Positions 22,968 through 32,640 of a stretch of 64,000 bases of DNA are shown here, one piece after another. The DNA comes from Piliocolobus tephrosceles. Taxonomy: Eukaryota > Chordata > Mammalia > Primates > Cercopithecidae. The notes below the pieces were generated by a model, which saw only the letters and a program-made list of their open reading frames with translations, had not been told where the DNA came from and made no database searches. Position 1 is the stretch's first letter. Every line of letters starts with the position of its first letter. The position numbers were made by a program, and so were the translations under genes. The stretch is from assembly GCF_002776525.5 (NCBI RefSeq), contig NC_045436.1, positions 48,467,313-48,531,312 of the forward strand. The letters run 5' to 3'.

Positions 22968-23336
22968 CTACCTATTTATCCAGTAGTCATTCAGGAGCAG
23001 AATGTTCAATTTCCATGTAGTTTTATGGTTTTGAGTGAATTTCTTAATCCTGAGTTCTAATTTGATTGCACTGTGGTCTGAGAGACTGTTTGTTATACTT
23101 TCTGTTCTTTTGCATTTGCTGAGGAGTGTTTTATTTCCGATTATGTGGTCAATTTTGGAAGAAGTGCGACGTGATACTGAGAAGAATGTATATTCTGTTG
23201 ATTTGAGGTGGAGAGTTCTGTAGATGTCTATTAGGTCTGCTTGGTCCAGAGCTGAGTTCAAGTTCTGAATATTCTTGTTAATTTTCTGTCTCGTTGATCT
23301 GTCTAATATTGACGGTGGCGTGTTGAAGTCTCCCAC
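22968..23336 (-). pseudogene. L1 ORF2 endonuclease remnant
   Basis: A 122-residue open frame on the minus strand retains the APE-type endonuclease C-terminal motifs MGDFNTP and SDHSAIKLEL. It is the longest surviving reading frame of the 5'-inverted L1. Upstream and downstream ORF2 is disrupted, so no functional protein is expected. Confidence 0.85.
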
Positions 23337-23675
23337 TATTATTGTGTGGGAGTCTGAGTCTTTGTATGTCTCTAAGAACTCGCTTTACAAATCTGGTTGC
23401 TCCTGTATTGGGTGCATATGTATTTAGGATAGTTAGCTCTCTTTGTTGCATTGATCCCTTTACCATTATGTAATGCTCTTCTTTGTCTTTTTTGATCTTT
23501 GTTGGTTTAAGGTCTGTTTTATCAGAGACTAGGATTGCAACCCTTGCTTTTTCTTTTTCTTTTTTTTTCTTTCCATTTGCTCAGTAAATATTCCTCCATC
23601 CCTTAATTTTGAGCCTCTGTGTGTCTTTGCACGTAAGGTGGGTCTCCTGAATTCAGCACGCCGATGGGTCTTGAC

Positions 23676-24681
23676 AAATTGACAGAAGTAGGCTTCAGAA
23701 GGTAGGTAATAACAAACTCCTCCAAGCTAAAGGAACATGTTCTAACCCAATGCAAGGAAGCTAAGAACCTTGAAAAGAGGTTAGAGGAATTGCTAACTGG
23801 AATAACCAGTTTAGAGAAGAACATAAATGACCTGATGAAGCTGAAAAACACAGCACGAGAACTTTGTGAAGCCTACGTAAGTATCAATAGCCGAATAGTT
23901 CAAGCGGAAGAAAGGATATCAGAGATTGAAGATCAACTTAATGAAATAAAGCATGAAGACAACATTGGAGCAAAAAGAATGAAAAGGAACAAACAAAGCC
24001 TCTAAGAAATACGGGACTGTGTGAAAAGACCAAACCTACCTTTGGTTGGTGTAGCTGAAAGTGACAGGGAGAATGAAACCAAGTTGGAAAACACACTTCC
24101 GAATATCATCCAGGAGAACTTCCCCAACCTAGCACAACAGGCCAACATTCAAATTCAGGAAATATAGAGAACACCACAAAGATACTCCTCAAGAAGAGCA
24201 ACCCCAAGACACATAATCATCTGATTTACCAAGGTTGAAATGAAGGAAAAAACGTTAAGGGCAGCCAGAGAGAAGATTCTGTTACCCACAGAGTGAAGAC
24301 CGTCAGACTAACAGCGGCTCTCTCTTCAGGAACCCTACAACCAGAAGAAAGTGGGGGCCAATATTCAACATGCTTAAAGAAAATAATTTTCAACCCAGAA
24401 TGTCTTATCCAGCCAAACTAAGCTTCATAAGCAAAGAAGAAAATAACATCCTTTACAGACAAGCAAATGCTGAGAGATTTTGTCACCACTGGGCCTGCAT
24501 TACAAGAGGTCCTGAAGGAAGCACTAAATATGGAAAGGAAAAACTGGTACCAGCCACTGCAAAAACATATCAAATTGTAAAGACCATCGACGCTATGAAG
24601 AAACTGCATCAACTAATGGGCAAAATAACCAGCTGTCATCATAATGACAGGATCACATTCACACATAACAATATTAACCTG
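23676..24681 (+). pseudogene. L1 ORF1 to ORF1/ORF2 spacer, inverted 5' portion
   Basis: Sense ORF1 from ACAAATTGACAGAAGTAGGC through the coiled-coil and RNA-binding regions to the spacer and ORF2 start. Translation fragments such as TSLEKNINDLMKLKNTAREL and RISEIEDQLNEIKHED identify the coiled coil. Several stops and indels make it nonfunctional. Confidence 0.88.
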
Positions 24682-25447
24682 TAGATATACAAATCAACCT
24701 AGACAACATATCTGGGAACTTAAATTGCTACATGGCCACAGTAATCAAGACAGTGTGGCATAGCTGAAGAGATTAGTGTTGAGTCGTATTTCATGGCATG
24801 CTTGTACCAATGTTTGTTTAACCATTCACTTACTAAAGGGCAGCTGACTTGTTTCCAGTTTTTGCCTATTATGAATAAGAGTGCTACGAGTATTTATGTA
24901 CAGTTTTTGTGTGAACCTAAGTTTTTATTTCCTCCTGATAAATGCCCAGAAGTTAGCTAGCTGCATGTTTAGGTTTTAATAACTTACCCCCAATTTTTTG
25001 ATGATGGCTATACTACTTAAAATTATGACCAGACCAGTTTAAACAAAGTATGAGTGATCTAGTTGCAGTGCATCCTTGCCAACAATTGACGCCATGATTG
25101 TTTTCTCATTTTAGCCATTCTGATAAGTATGTAATATTAATGTGTGATTTTAAGTTGTATTTCCACAATGGCTAATGAAGATTATCACAGGTTCATGTAT
25201 TTATTTTCCATCTGTACAACCTCTTTAGTGAAATGTATCTTTGTGTTTTACCCATTTTCTAATTGAGTTGTTTTCTTATTTAATTTTTTTTCTGTTCAGA
25301 TTTGTGAGGTATGCATGTATGTTCTAGGTACAGGTCCATTGTTGGATATGTGTTTAGCAAATACTTTATTTCTGTCTATAAACTTGTATTTTCATCCTCT
25401 TAACATGGTTTTTTGCAAAGTAAAAGTATTAACCTTGAAAAAAAAAA
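24682..25447 (+). mobile_element. Nested A-tailed insertion made of older L1M sequence
   Basis: Splits the sense L1 between two copies of AATATTAACCTG (24670-24681 and 25446-25457). It ends in a run of ten A (25438-25447). Content: a short sense L1 phrase (atggccacagtaatcaagac) near 24735, then antisense L1M from about 24785 to 25430. The A-tail plus duplication suggests L1-mediated insertion of an RNA containing L1M sequence. Confidence 0.65.
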
Positions 25448-25525
25448 TATTAACCTGAAATGTAAATGACTAAATGCCCTAATTAAAAGACACAGACTGG
25501 CAGATTGGATAAAAACTCTTTTGTA

Positions 25526-26534
25526 TATTATAGTCCTCATCTGTACATTTTGGCTTAAAGAATAGTTATAGTTTTCATAGTGTAATTTATTCTTCTTAGT
25601 CAAAAATGATGATGTTCTCAGAATTTAGATATTCACTTGCCTGCCAGTGCTATTAAAGGGGTCTATGCAAATTTTTATACTACTAAATGTTATTTTTAGT
25701 TTTATAAATAAGTTCTTTTGCATTTCTCCTCCTGTCATCATCTTAAATTTGTAGACTATTAGCATTTGCAAACCAACACCAAATTCCATTTTACCCCCAA
25801 AATGTTATTTGAGGTCAAAATAAAAACACGACATTCTTACTATTATTACGAGAATTTAAAATATGTCCATATACAAAATATGTCCATATACAGGTGTGTA
25901 AAGTGTATACTTTGTTTAGAATTTTAATTGGCCTCAGATGATGCCCAATTCATGTAACCCCAGAACAGTTTTACTTACTCATTAAACTGCTACAGCCTTG
26001 ATGTTAAATAACATTTTCTTTAATTGCATTTGTGGTTCCTCATGCTCAGTAATTCATTTGTCTATTTTTAGTGTTCCCTTTTGTTGCTGATTTTAACATA
26101 AATCCTAATACTTTCACTTGTAAGATTCTTATTAGAAAGCTTTAGTATTCCTTTTTTCCTCTGAACACAAGTGTGGATCTCCCCAGTTGCAAGTAAGCCG
26201 AAAAGGCCCTCACAATGCAAGCTGATGCATTATGGTTAATGGATTTATAATCTTTTTCCTGCCTGTATCATCAAAATTATCCAGATAATACTTACTTTTT
26301 AATTAACCACAAAATAAAACCAGACTTTTACTTAAGGGAAAGATTTTTAAAGCTAACCAAGTTTAACCACTTTATTGGTTAAAAAGAATGAATTAATCGT
26401 TTATTTTACCAGTGAAAAACATGAAGCCCTAAAAGTGTATTGCCTTAGTCAAAATTATCCCAGCAGGTGAACAGTACAGTTGGGAGGAAAACTCACTTAG
26501 CTGTTCTATGTGAAAGATATACAGACCATTTCCT
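25526..26534. other. Intron 1, no recognised repeat
   Basis: AT-rich. A 17-bp unit ending TATGTCCATATAC is tandemly duplicated at about 25858-25892. Nothing else recognised. Confidence 0.45.
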
Positions 26535-26670
26535 CAGGATCAATGGCTCTCAACCTTAGCACTGTTGACATTTTTTGTCCTCATAATTCATTGTTGCCCT
26601 GTACGTCATTCAGCTGTGAGGGCTGTGTAATTCCTGGTCTGTCCTTACTCTTAGGACATAGCTCTTCAGA
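26535..26670. repeat. MER5-like hAT-Charlie fragment
   Basis: ATGGCTCTCAACCTTAGCAC, then tgttgacattttttgtcct and a cctcataattcattgttg region match the left half of a MER5-type element. Confidence 0.6.
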
Positions 26671-26988
26671 TGATTTACCAGATAACCCCCTCCTAGATAG
26701 GTCCTCAACAACAGCTTTTGTCCTGCAGTACGCTCAGATTGCCGAAATCACTGATGAGCTTTTTAGTCTCTTAACAGCTGCCTTCTGATTGAGTTCACGG
26801 CATCTTGCCCTGATCATAAGTAGGAGTTGTAGGAGAGAAAATATAATTTATTTTCTTTGCTTTTTTTAGGTTACTAGTTGAGACATTTTCTTGAAATTGA
26901 AGTCAAATTAACAAAAGATAAACAAGTGGAAATTTATTAACGCCTGCTGTACCCATCTCTTGGAAGAAGCCTCAGTTAAAAACTGTTG

Positions 26989-27299
26989 GGCCAAGCAAGA
27001 TGGTTCATGCCTGTAATCCCAGCATTATGGGAGACCAAGGTGGCAGGATGGCTTGAGGTCAGGAGTTTGAGACCAGCCTGGTCAACATAGCAAGACCCCT
27101 TCCTCATAAAAAAAAAAAAAAAAAGGAAAAATTAAAAATTAGGTGTGGTGGCATGCACCTGTAGTCCCAGGCTACGTGGGAAGATCGCTTGAGTCCAGGA
27201 GCTTTGGGCTGCAGTGAAACATGATCACTCCACTTCACTCCAGTCCGGGTGACACAGTGAGACCCTATCTCAAAACAAAAACAAAAACAAACAAAAAAC
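26989..27299 (+). mobile_element. Alu SINE (AluJ age)
   Basis: Diverged dimer starting GGCCAAGCAAGATGGTTCAT. The middle A-rich linker is expanded to 17 A, and the tail is (CAAAAA)n. High divergence suggests AluJ. Confidence 0.93.
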
Positions 27300-27939
27300 T
27301 CACTCAAGGCAGTGGCTTAGGGCCTTACTTTAAAAATATTTTAAGAACCGTGAATCCTGTGTAGTTATAAAACAAAGAGGAGAGCAGTTCTTGTCCTTTA
27401 AGGGTGGGAAAATGTGGAAAGATAGTAGAATCTGTTCCCAGATTCCTCTCGGGCCTGCTGTTGCCTTCTCTGGGCCCATAAGCAAGTGCTGTCTCCAGTA
27501 AATTGCCTGCAGATTGTTCTTACTACTCTCTGGTTCCCTGTGATCCTGGTCCTTGGTCTCTCATGTCCTGGCAACTTTGATAGCCCTGAACTCCAATTTG
27601 TTTCTCCCAAGACCAGTAAGACTTCAGCAAGCCAGAGGCTACTACTTTGTTTGGGCACTATGTTTGGAGAACTAAATTGGCAAAGAAACAGAGGTAAATA
27701 CAGGATTCACTTTCCTGTATTTTCTTTATTTCTAGACTCTTGGCCCCTCATGTCCTTGTTTTCTTAATTGCTATCATTATCTTAAATAACTGTTTGTTAG
27801 ATTTTTAAATATTCACATTTTATTGTAGTTAGTGGGAGGGTTATTCTGAAATATGCTGCTCCATCATAGGTGGAAGAGGAAATCAGCCTGTTTTTGCTTA
27901 TGAAGTTCTCTGTTCTTAGGATTGCCATAGGATCTGCCA
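27300..27939. other. Intron 1, no recognised feature
   Basis: No repeat or exon recognised. Confidence 0.4.
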
Positions 27940-28260
27940 TACACTGTCTTCCCTTCAAGGCCCATCTTAAATTCTGCCTCTTTTCTAAAGAATTTCCTTA
28001 TGATCCCATCTAAGGGATAGTATATAAACTTTTCCTTATTTATTCTCTGATTGCCTTTTTGTCTGTAGTTGTCTAAAAACATTTATCATATTTTACCAAG
28101 AATCTTCTGCTTGTATATACATATCATTGCCCATTATACTTAAAATGATATGAGGGCAGGATAATTCCTTATTTCTCCTTGGTTCCTTTGTACCAACTAA
28201 TACAACGAACAGGACTTTACACAAAGGAGATACTCAGAGTATGTTTTATGAATTGGAATG
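27940..28260 (+). repeat. L2 LINE 3' fragment
   Basis: CCCATCTTAAATTCTGCCTC, atttccttatgatcccatct, tgatatgagggcagga and ggagatactcagagtatg follow the L2 3' order. Confidence 0.65.
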
Positions 28261-28409
28261 GCTTCAGAATACTAGCTAGAACAAGTGGTGAACCTCTCAC
28301 CACATTTGAAATTGGAAATTTTACCGTACAAAATATTTGTGCAGTAGGAACAAAGAGATCATAGTAATGATATTGTATTATCTGGAATAAGATTGGACTG
28401 GGGGTAAAT

Positions 28410-28412
<3 letters not shown>

Positions 28413-28454
<42 letters not shown>
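28413..28454 (+). repeat. Pure poly(A) run of 42 bases
   Basis: Forty-two uninterrupted A, with no Alu, L1 or recognisable cDNA body on its 5' side (only L2 and unique sequence) and no T-rich counterpart. Confidence 0.95.
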
Positions 28455-28457
<3 letters not shown>

Positions 28458-28539
28458 CATCAGTTAGTTATTTCTTACTTATTGTATTTTATGAAATTGA
28501 AGTGACCTCTAATGTATTGTCATTGTGTTCTGAACGTTT

Positions 28540-28700
28540 AACATGGATTATCTTACTTAATCATCTCAGAAACCTTCTGGGGTTACTGTCATTATTCTGA
28601 CTTTATAGATGAGGTTAATACATTCAAGCAATATGCCCAAAATCATATATTTAAGTTTGGTGATAGAAATGGCTCTTGAGTCCCAGTGAAATTTCAGAGC
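28540..28700 (-). repeat. MIR SINE, antisense
   Basis: AACATGGATTATCTTACTTA, cagaaaccttctggggttac and actttatagatgaggtta follow MIR in reverse. Confidence 0.65.
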
Positions 28701-28844
28701 CTGAGTTGCAGTGGTTAAGGATGCATATTATAGGGTGGATGCCCTGTCTTTATGCTACAATGAACTATTAGAAAGAAAATAAGTCAATAAAGTCTCTTAC
28801 TGATGTTGATTTAGCTTATTATGTAAATGTAATGAATTTTGGGC

Positions 28845-29175
28845 AAATCCCTTAACAGACTCAACCTCAGATTTTTTAACTTTCAAATAGAGATAAATAT
28901 GGCACTCACACATTTCACTGAACCTAAATCACCACTGATTTTAAGATGTAACAATATTTTATGTACACAGAAAAATATGTTATCACAGCTTTGACATGAT
29001 ATAGATTGTCACAAGCATTGTGATTTCAGATATGTTAAAATGGTTTTTAAAAATCATCTTAGAAGTAATGAAATACAATGTCATAAGTTCGTGGGACTCT
29101 TATATGATAATTACGTAAAGCACTTAGTATAGAACTTGGCACATGGGAAGTGCTAAATAAATTATTATTAACTAT
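28845..29175 (+). repeat. MIR SINE split by a ~160-bp segment
   Basis: Left MIR part (caaatcccttaacagactca, ctttcaaatagagataaata) ends near 28920. The right part (taaagcacttagtatagaact, ggaagtgctaaataaattatt) resumes near 29085. Confidence 0.6.
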
Positions 29176-29748
29176 ATAACTATAAAATATTGATAATGTA
29201 CCAGTACCTATTCTAAGAAGCTCTATGTAGCTGACAGTGGAGAGATGGAATTTATTGAACTGAATACAGTATTAAACTAGAAGAAAATTTTTAAGAAAAC
29301 AATGCTGCTCCTAACTGCATTATGTAAGAATTGTAGAAATCTGTAAGAATCAACCCAGTTACAAGAACTAGGAAGAATGCGGGTCTACCCCAATAGTTGT
29401 AATGAAATGTGCTTCTCTAAGTCTGAAGCAGCCAAGGGAGCTGCAGAGATGTGAGCTATATTTGGAGAGAGTGCTTTCACACCATTTCTCCCTGAATGAT
29501 ATGCTAAAGAGGGAACTGCGACATCTCCACTGTAGGAGAGGCACGCTTTGGAGACTGCCAGTGGGCAGGGAGAACCAAACAAGTTAATACAATGTGAACC
29601 ATTAGAATTGTAATAAAAATGTAATCAATGTCCTGGATTTTGTCAAAGGACAACCAAAAGATATGAAAGAATAGAATTGGCAAATTCTCTGCCTTTGCCT
29701 CAGCCCAATATAATGACATTTTAATGATGCAAGGAAATTTTATATATA
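29176..29748. other. Intron 1 up to the assembly gap
   Basis: No repeat recognised. The last bases before the gap are TTTTATATATA, suggesting a simple AT repeat enters the gap. Confidence 0.45.
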
Positions 29749-30148
29749 NNNNNNNNNNNNNNNNNNNNNNNNNNNNNNNNNNNNNNNNNNNNNNNNNNNN
29801 NNNNNNNNNNNNNNNNNNNNNNNNNNNNNNNNNNNNNNNNNNNNNNNNNNNNNNNNNNNNNNNNNNNNNNNNNNNNNNNNNNNNNNNNNNNNNNNNNNNN
29901 NNNNNNNNNNNNNNNNNNNNNNNNNNNNNNNNNNNNNNNNNNNNNNNNNNNNNNNNNNNNNNNNNNNNNNNNNNNNNNNNNNNNNNNNNNNNNNNNNNNN
30001 NNNNNNNNNNNNNNNNNNNNNNNNNNNNNNNNNNNNNNNNNNNNNNNNNNNNNNNNNNNNNNNNNNNNNNNNNNNNNNNNNNNNNNNNNNNNNNNNNNNN
30101 NNNNNNNNNNNNNNNNNNNNNNNNNNNNNNNNNNNNNNNNNNNNNNNN
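29749..30148. other. Assembly gap of 400 N
   Basis: Exactly 400 unknown bases, so the length may be an estimate or a convention and not a measurement. Nothing can be said about its content. Confidence 1.
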
Positions 30149-30186
30149 CATTCAAATGGGATATATTCAAATATCCCATTTGAATG
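30149..30186. repeat. Perfect 16-bp inverted repeat at the gap edge
   Basis: CATTCAAATGGGATAT (30149-30164), a six-base loop, then ATATCCCATTTGAATG (30171-30186). The stem is perfect and starts at the first base after the gap. Confidence 0.95.
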
Positions 30187-30484
30187 GCTGCATTTATAGC
30201 TAGTTAAATGGTTTGCTCTTTTCTAGTTTTCTTGGAAGGTTTTCATATGGAAAGGAGGGCAGAAGGAGGGCAGTATACAGATAAAATCCCCTTTTTACAG
30301 AGTTCATATGGAATGGGAGCATTGTCAGGAGATTATATAGCAGACCTCATGACAACTTGCAAGTATCATCTTTGTCGCCTGAGCACCATTATGTACAAAA
30401 GGAAAGGAAACTAACATCTGTCAGTAATTCATTGTGGATCAGGCATTGTGCTACCTTGTCATATTATTTAGATATAGGCTATAT
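30187..30484. other. Intron 1, no recognised feature
   Basis: Unique-looking sequence after the gap. Confidence 0.4.
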
Positions 30485-30725
30485 GGTTTAGTGGTTGAGA
30501 GCCGGACTAGACCCACACTGCCCAGACACACATCACAGCTTCGCCTCATAATAGCTTTGCTACCTTGAACAAGTCACCCAACCTCTCTGCTTCTGTTTCC
30601 TTGTATGTAAAATGCAAATAATAATAGAACCAATATATTTAATAGGATTCCAGTGAGATGTAAATGGGTTACATATATGAAGCATTTACACATATATATA
30701 ATAAATGCTATAAAAACATTTGGTA
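30485..30725 (+). repeat. MIR SINE
   Basis: GTTTAGTGGTTGAGAGCCGG, gaacaagtcacccaacctct, ttccttgtatgtaaaatgc and gtgagatgtaaatgggtta give a near-complete MIR. Confidence 0.85.
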
Positions 30726-31098
30726 ATAAAGCAAAGCAGTAGGTAGCACTAGAATTCCCACTTACTTTAATCCAAAGTCTATGCTGTTTATATTACTGTG
30801 ATTCTGCAAGCTAACTAGTAGTTAATATCATGATGTGGTACAGATCACTTTAATTTGATGTCAGCCTTGATTTCTAGGAACATTAGAATGTAAGATAAAG
30901 AGTCTGTTTTTCATTGTGTTTATATTTATCCTCAATTTGGACATTGGCCTTAGAATCTTACCTTGGATATTTTTCAAGTGAAAGAATAGAGATTTAAAGA
31001 TTATACTCTAAGATTATACTAAATATGGCAGTCTATATTTGACATAGTGCTTTCCTCTACCTGATTTCATTTGATTCTTAGAATAGAACATTGTAGAT
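30726..31098. other. Intron 1, no recognised feature
   Basis: No repeat or exon recognised. Confidence 0.4.
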
Positions 31099-31104
31099 GG
31101 AAAA

Positions 31105-31423
31105 GATATATATATATATATCTTTTTTTTTTTTTTTTTGAGATAGAGTTTCACTGTTTTCATCCATGCTGGAGTGCAATGGCGCAATGTCGGCTCACTG
31201 CAATCTCCGCCTCCTGGGTTCAAGCAGTTCTCCTGCCTGAGCCTCCCAAGCAGCTGAGACTACAGGCTCCCACCACCATGCCTAGCTAATTTTTTGTATT
31301 TTTAGTAGAGATGGGGTTTCATCACATCAGCCAGGCTGGTCTCAAACTCCCAACCTCAGGTGATCCACCTGCCTCGGCCTCCCAAAGTGCTGGGATTACA
31401 GGCGTGAGCCACCATGCCCAGCC
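31105..31423 (-). mobile_element. Alu SINE, antisense, with TA-repeat tail
   Basis: T-run at 31123-31139, then the full antisense dimer ending at GCCCAGCC. The diverged duplication GGAA(A/G)AGATAT is at 31099-31109 and 31424-31434. The (TA)n at 31105-31121 lies inside the duplication boundaries, so it derives from the Alu tail. Confidence 0.93.
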
Positions 31424-31559
31424 GGAAGAGATATTGTTATGTCATCTTACACATGAAGAAATTGAAGTTTGCAGAGTTTGACTCCTACCTTGGCTAGCCT
31501 ACCTAGGACTCGTTTAAACTCACATCTTCTTACTCTTAATTCGAAAGTGTTTTTCATTG

Positions 31560-32640
31560 TGTGTATATATTTACTTAGTGGTTGTTAATTGAACACCTAC
31601 TATGTACCAGGTGTGTGAAATCCTAGCTAGACAAGACAGCAAGACACCACTGTTTTCTTCAATGAGGTTATAATCTATTAGGGAGGAAAGGAACAACTGA
31701 CAAGGGTACAGTGGATGTGTGATATTATTTGTGTGAACAAAGTAGTGTAGGAACACCTGGGAGTGATTAAGTGGCCTGGAGATTTGAAGGAGGCTTTGCA
31801 GATGTGGTGATGTTTTAAAATAAGCAGAGTTATCAGAGAAGTAGAAGATGTGAACACTTTGAGCAAAGGAAACAGTTTATTTGATTGTTGAAGGAAGGTG
31901 AGTAGGCCAGAGTGACAAGTAGATGGGTTGTGTGGTGAAGTGAAACTGAAAAATAGGTTGAGATGGGAAGGGTGCTAAAGAGGTTGGGTATTTTCTTCTA
32001 GGTAATAGGGAAACATTAAAGGTTTTTCAGCAAGTATTGTCAGAGCTATATTTAAGGAATGGCCGTGCTAGCTGCACTGAAGAGTGTGTATAGGAAACAT
32101 TGGTTTTATGGAGTACTAATTACCAATAGCAGTAGTCTGGAGATTTTGGAAGTAATTTCTAGAAACTGATGTTAAATATGAGGGTGGGTTGAAAAGTAAT
32201 TGACATTTTTGAATGAGTAAATGATGGGAGATGACCTAAAAGAATACAAGAAAGAGAGGATGTATGGAAGGAAAATGTGGATTCAGTGATGGGCATTTTG
32301 AATTTGAGATTGCTGAGGCTTGGCACAAGTATTGGTATGATTAGCATGGCTCTGATAGTTGAAATTATGAGGATGGAAGGGATCAGCACAGGAGAAGGTG
32401 TAAGCTAAGGATAGAGACCCGGGCAGGGGAGAACATTTGGGAGATTGGTGGCAGAAAGGAACATTTTGGTTAGAAGAAAGCTAAAACAAGTTGAATTATG
32501 GAAACCTAGGAATGAGAGAATTTCAGTAAAGATGAATATTGCAGTGCCAGTGCTGCTGAGAGTTCAAGAGGCTGAGGTGCTGGATTTGACATGTAATAAA
32601 GTAGTTGAACTAGATGATATCAAAAATCCAATTCAATTAT
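31560..32640 (-). repeat. L2 LINE, about 1 kb, antisense
   Basis: Starts as the reverse-complement L2 3' end (CACCTACTATGTACCAGGTG, tcaatgaggttataatctatt). It continues through ggcctggagatttgaaggagg, aaggtttttcagcaagtatt and gcagtagtctggagattttgg in L2 order. This is the longest single L2 piece here. Confidence 0.8.

Larger units (their letters stand above)
19615..25525 (-). mobile_element. 5'-inverted (twin-primed) L1 with nested insertion
   Basis: From 19624 to about 23675 the + strand reads as the reverse complement of L1 (3' UTR, then ORF2 back to its endonuclease region). At 23671-23680 it switches to sense L1 ORF1, which runs to 24681. The sense L1 resumes at 25446-25513 and stops within a few bases of where the antisense part begins in L1 coordinates. 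The element is therefore one L1 whose 5' portion is inverted. TCTTTTGTA at 19615-19623 and 25517-25525 fits the target-site duplication. ORFs are broken by many stops. The A-tail side is degenerate TA-rich sequence. Confidence 0.88.

Noticed and set aside
29504..30203. Long open frames spanning the N gap on both strands
   Set aside because: Their length is produced by unknown bases.
32330..32350. GATTAGCATGGCTCTG resembles the U6 snRNA core
   Set aside because: The flanking bases do not match U6 and the phrase lies within an L2 element.
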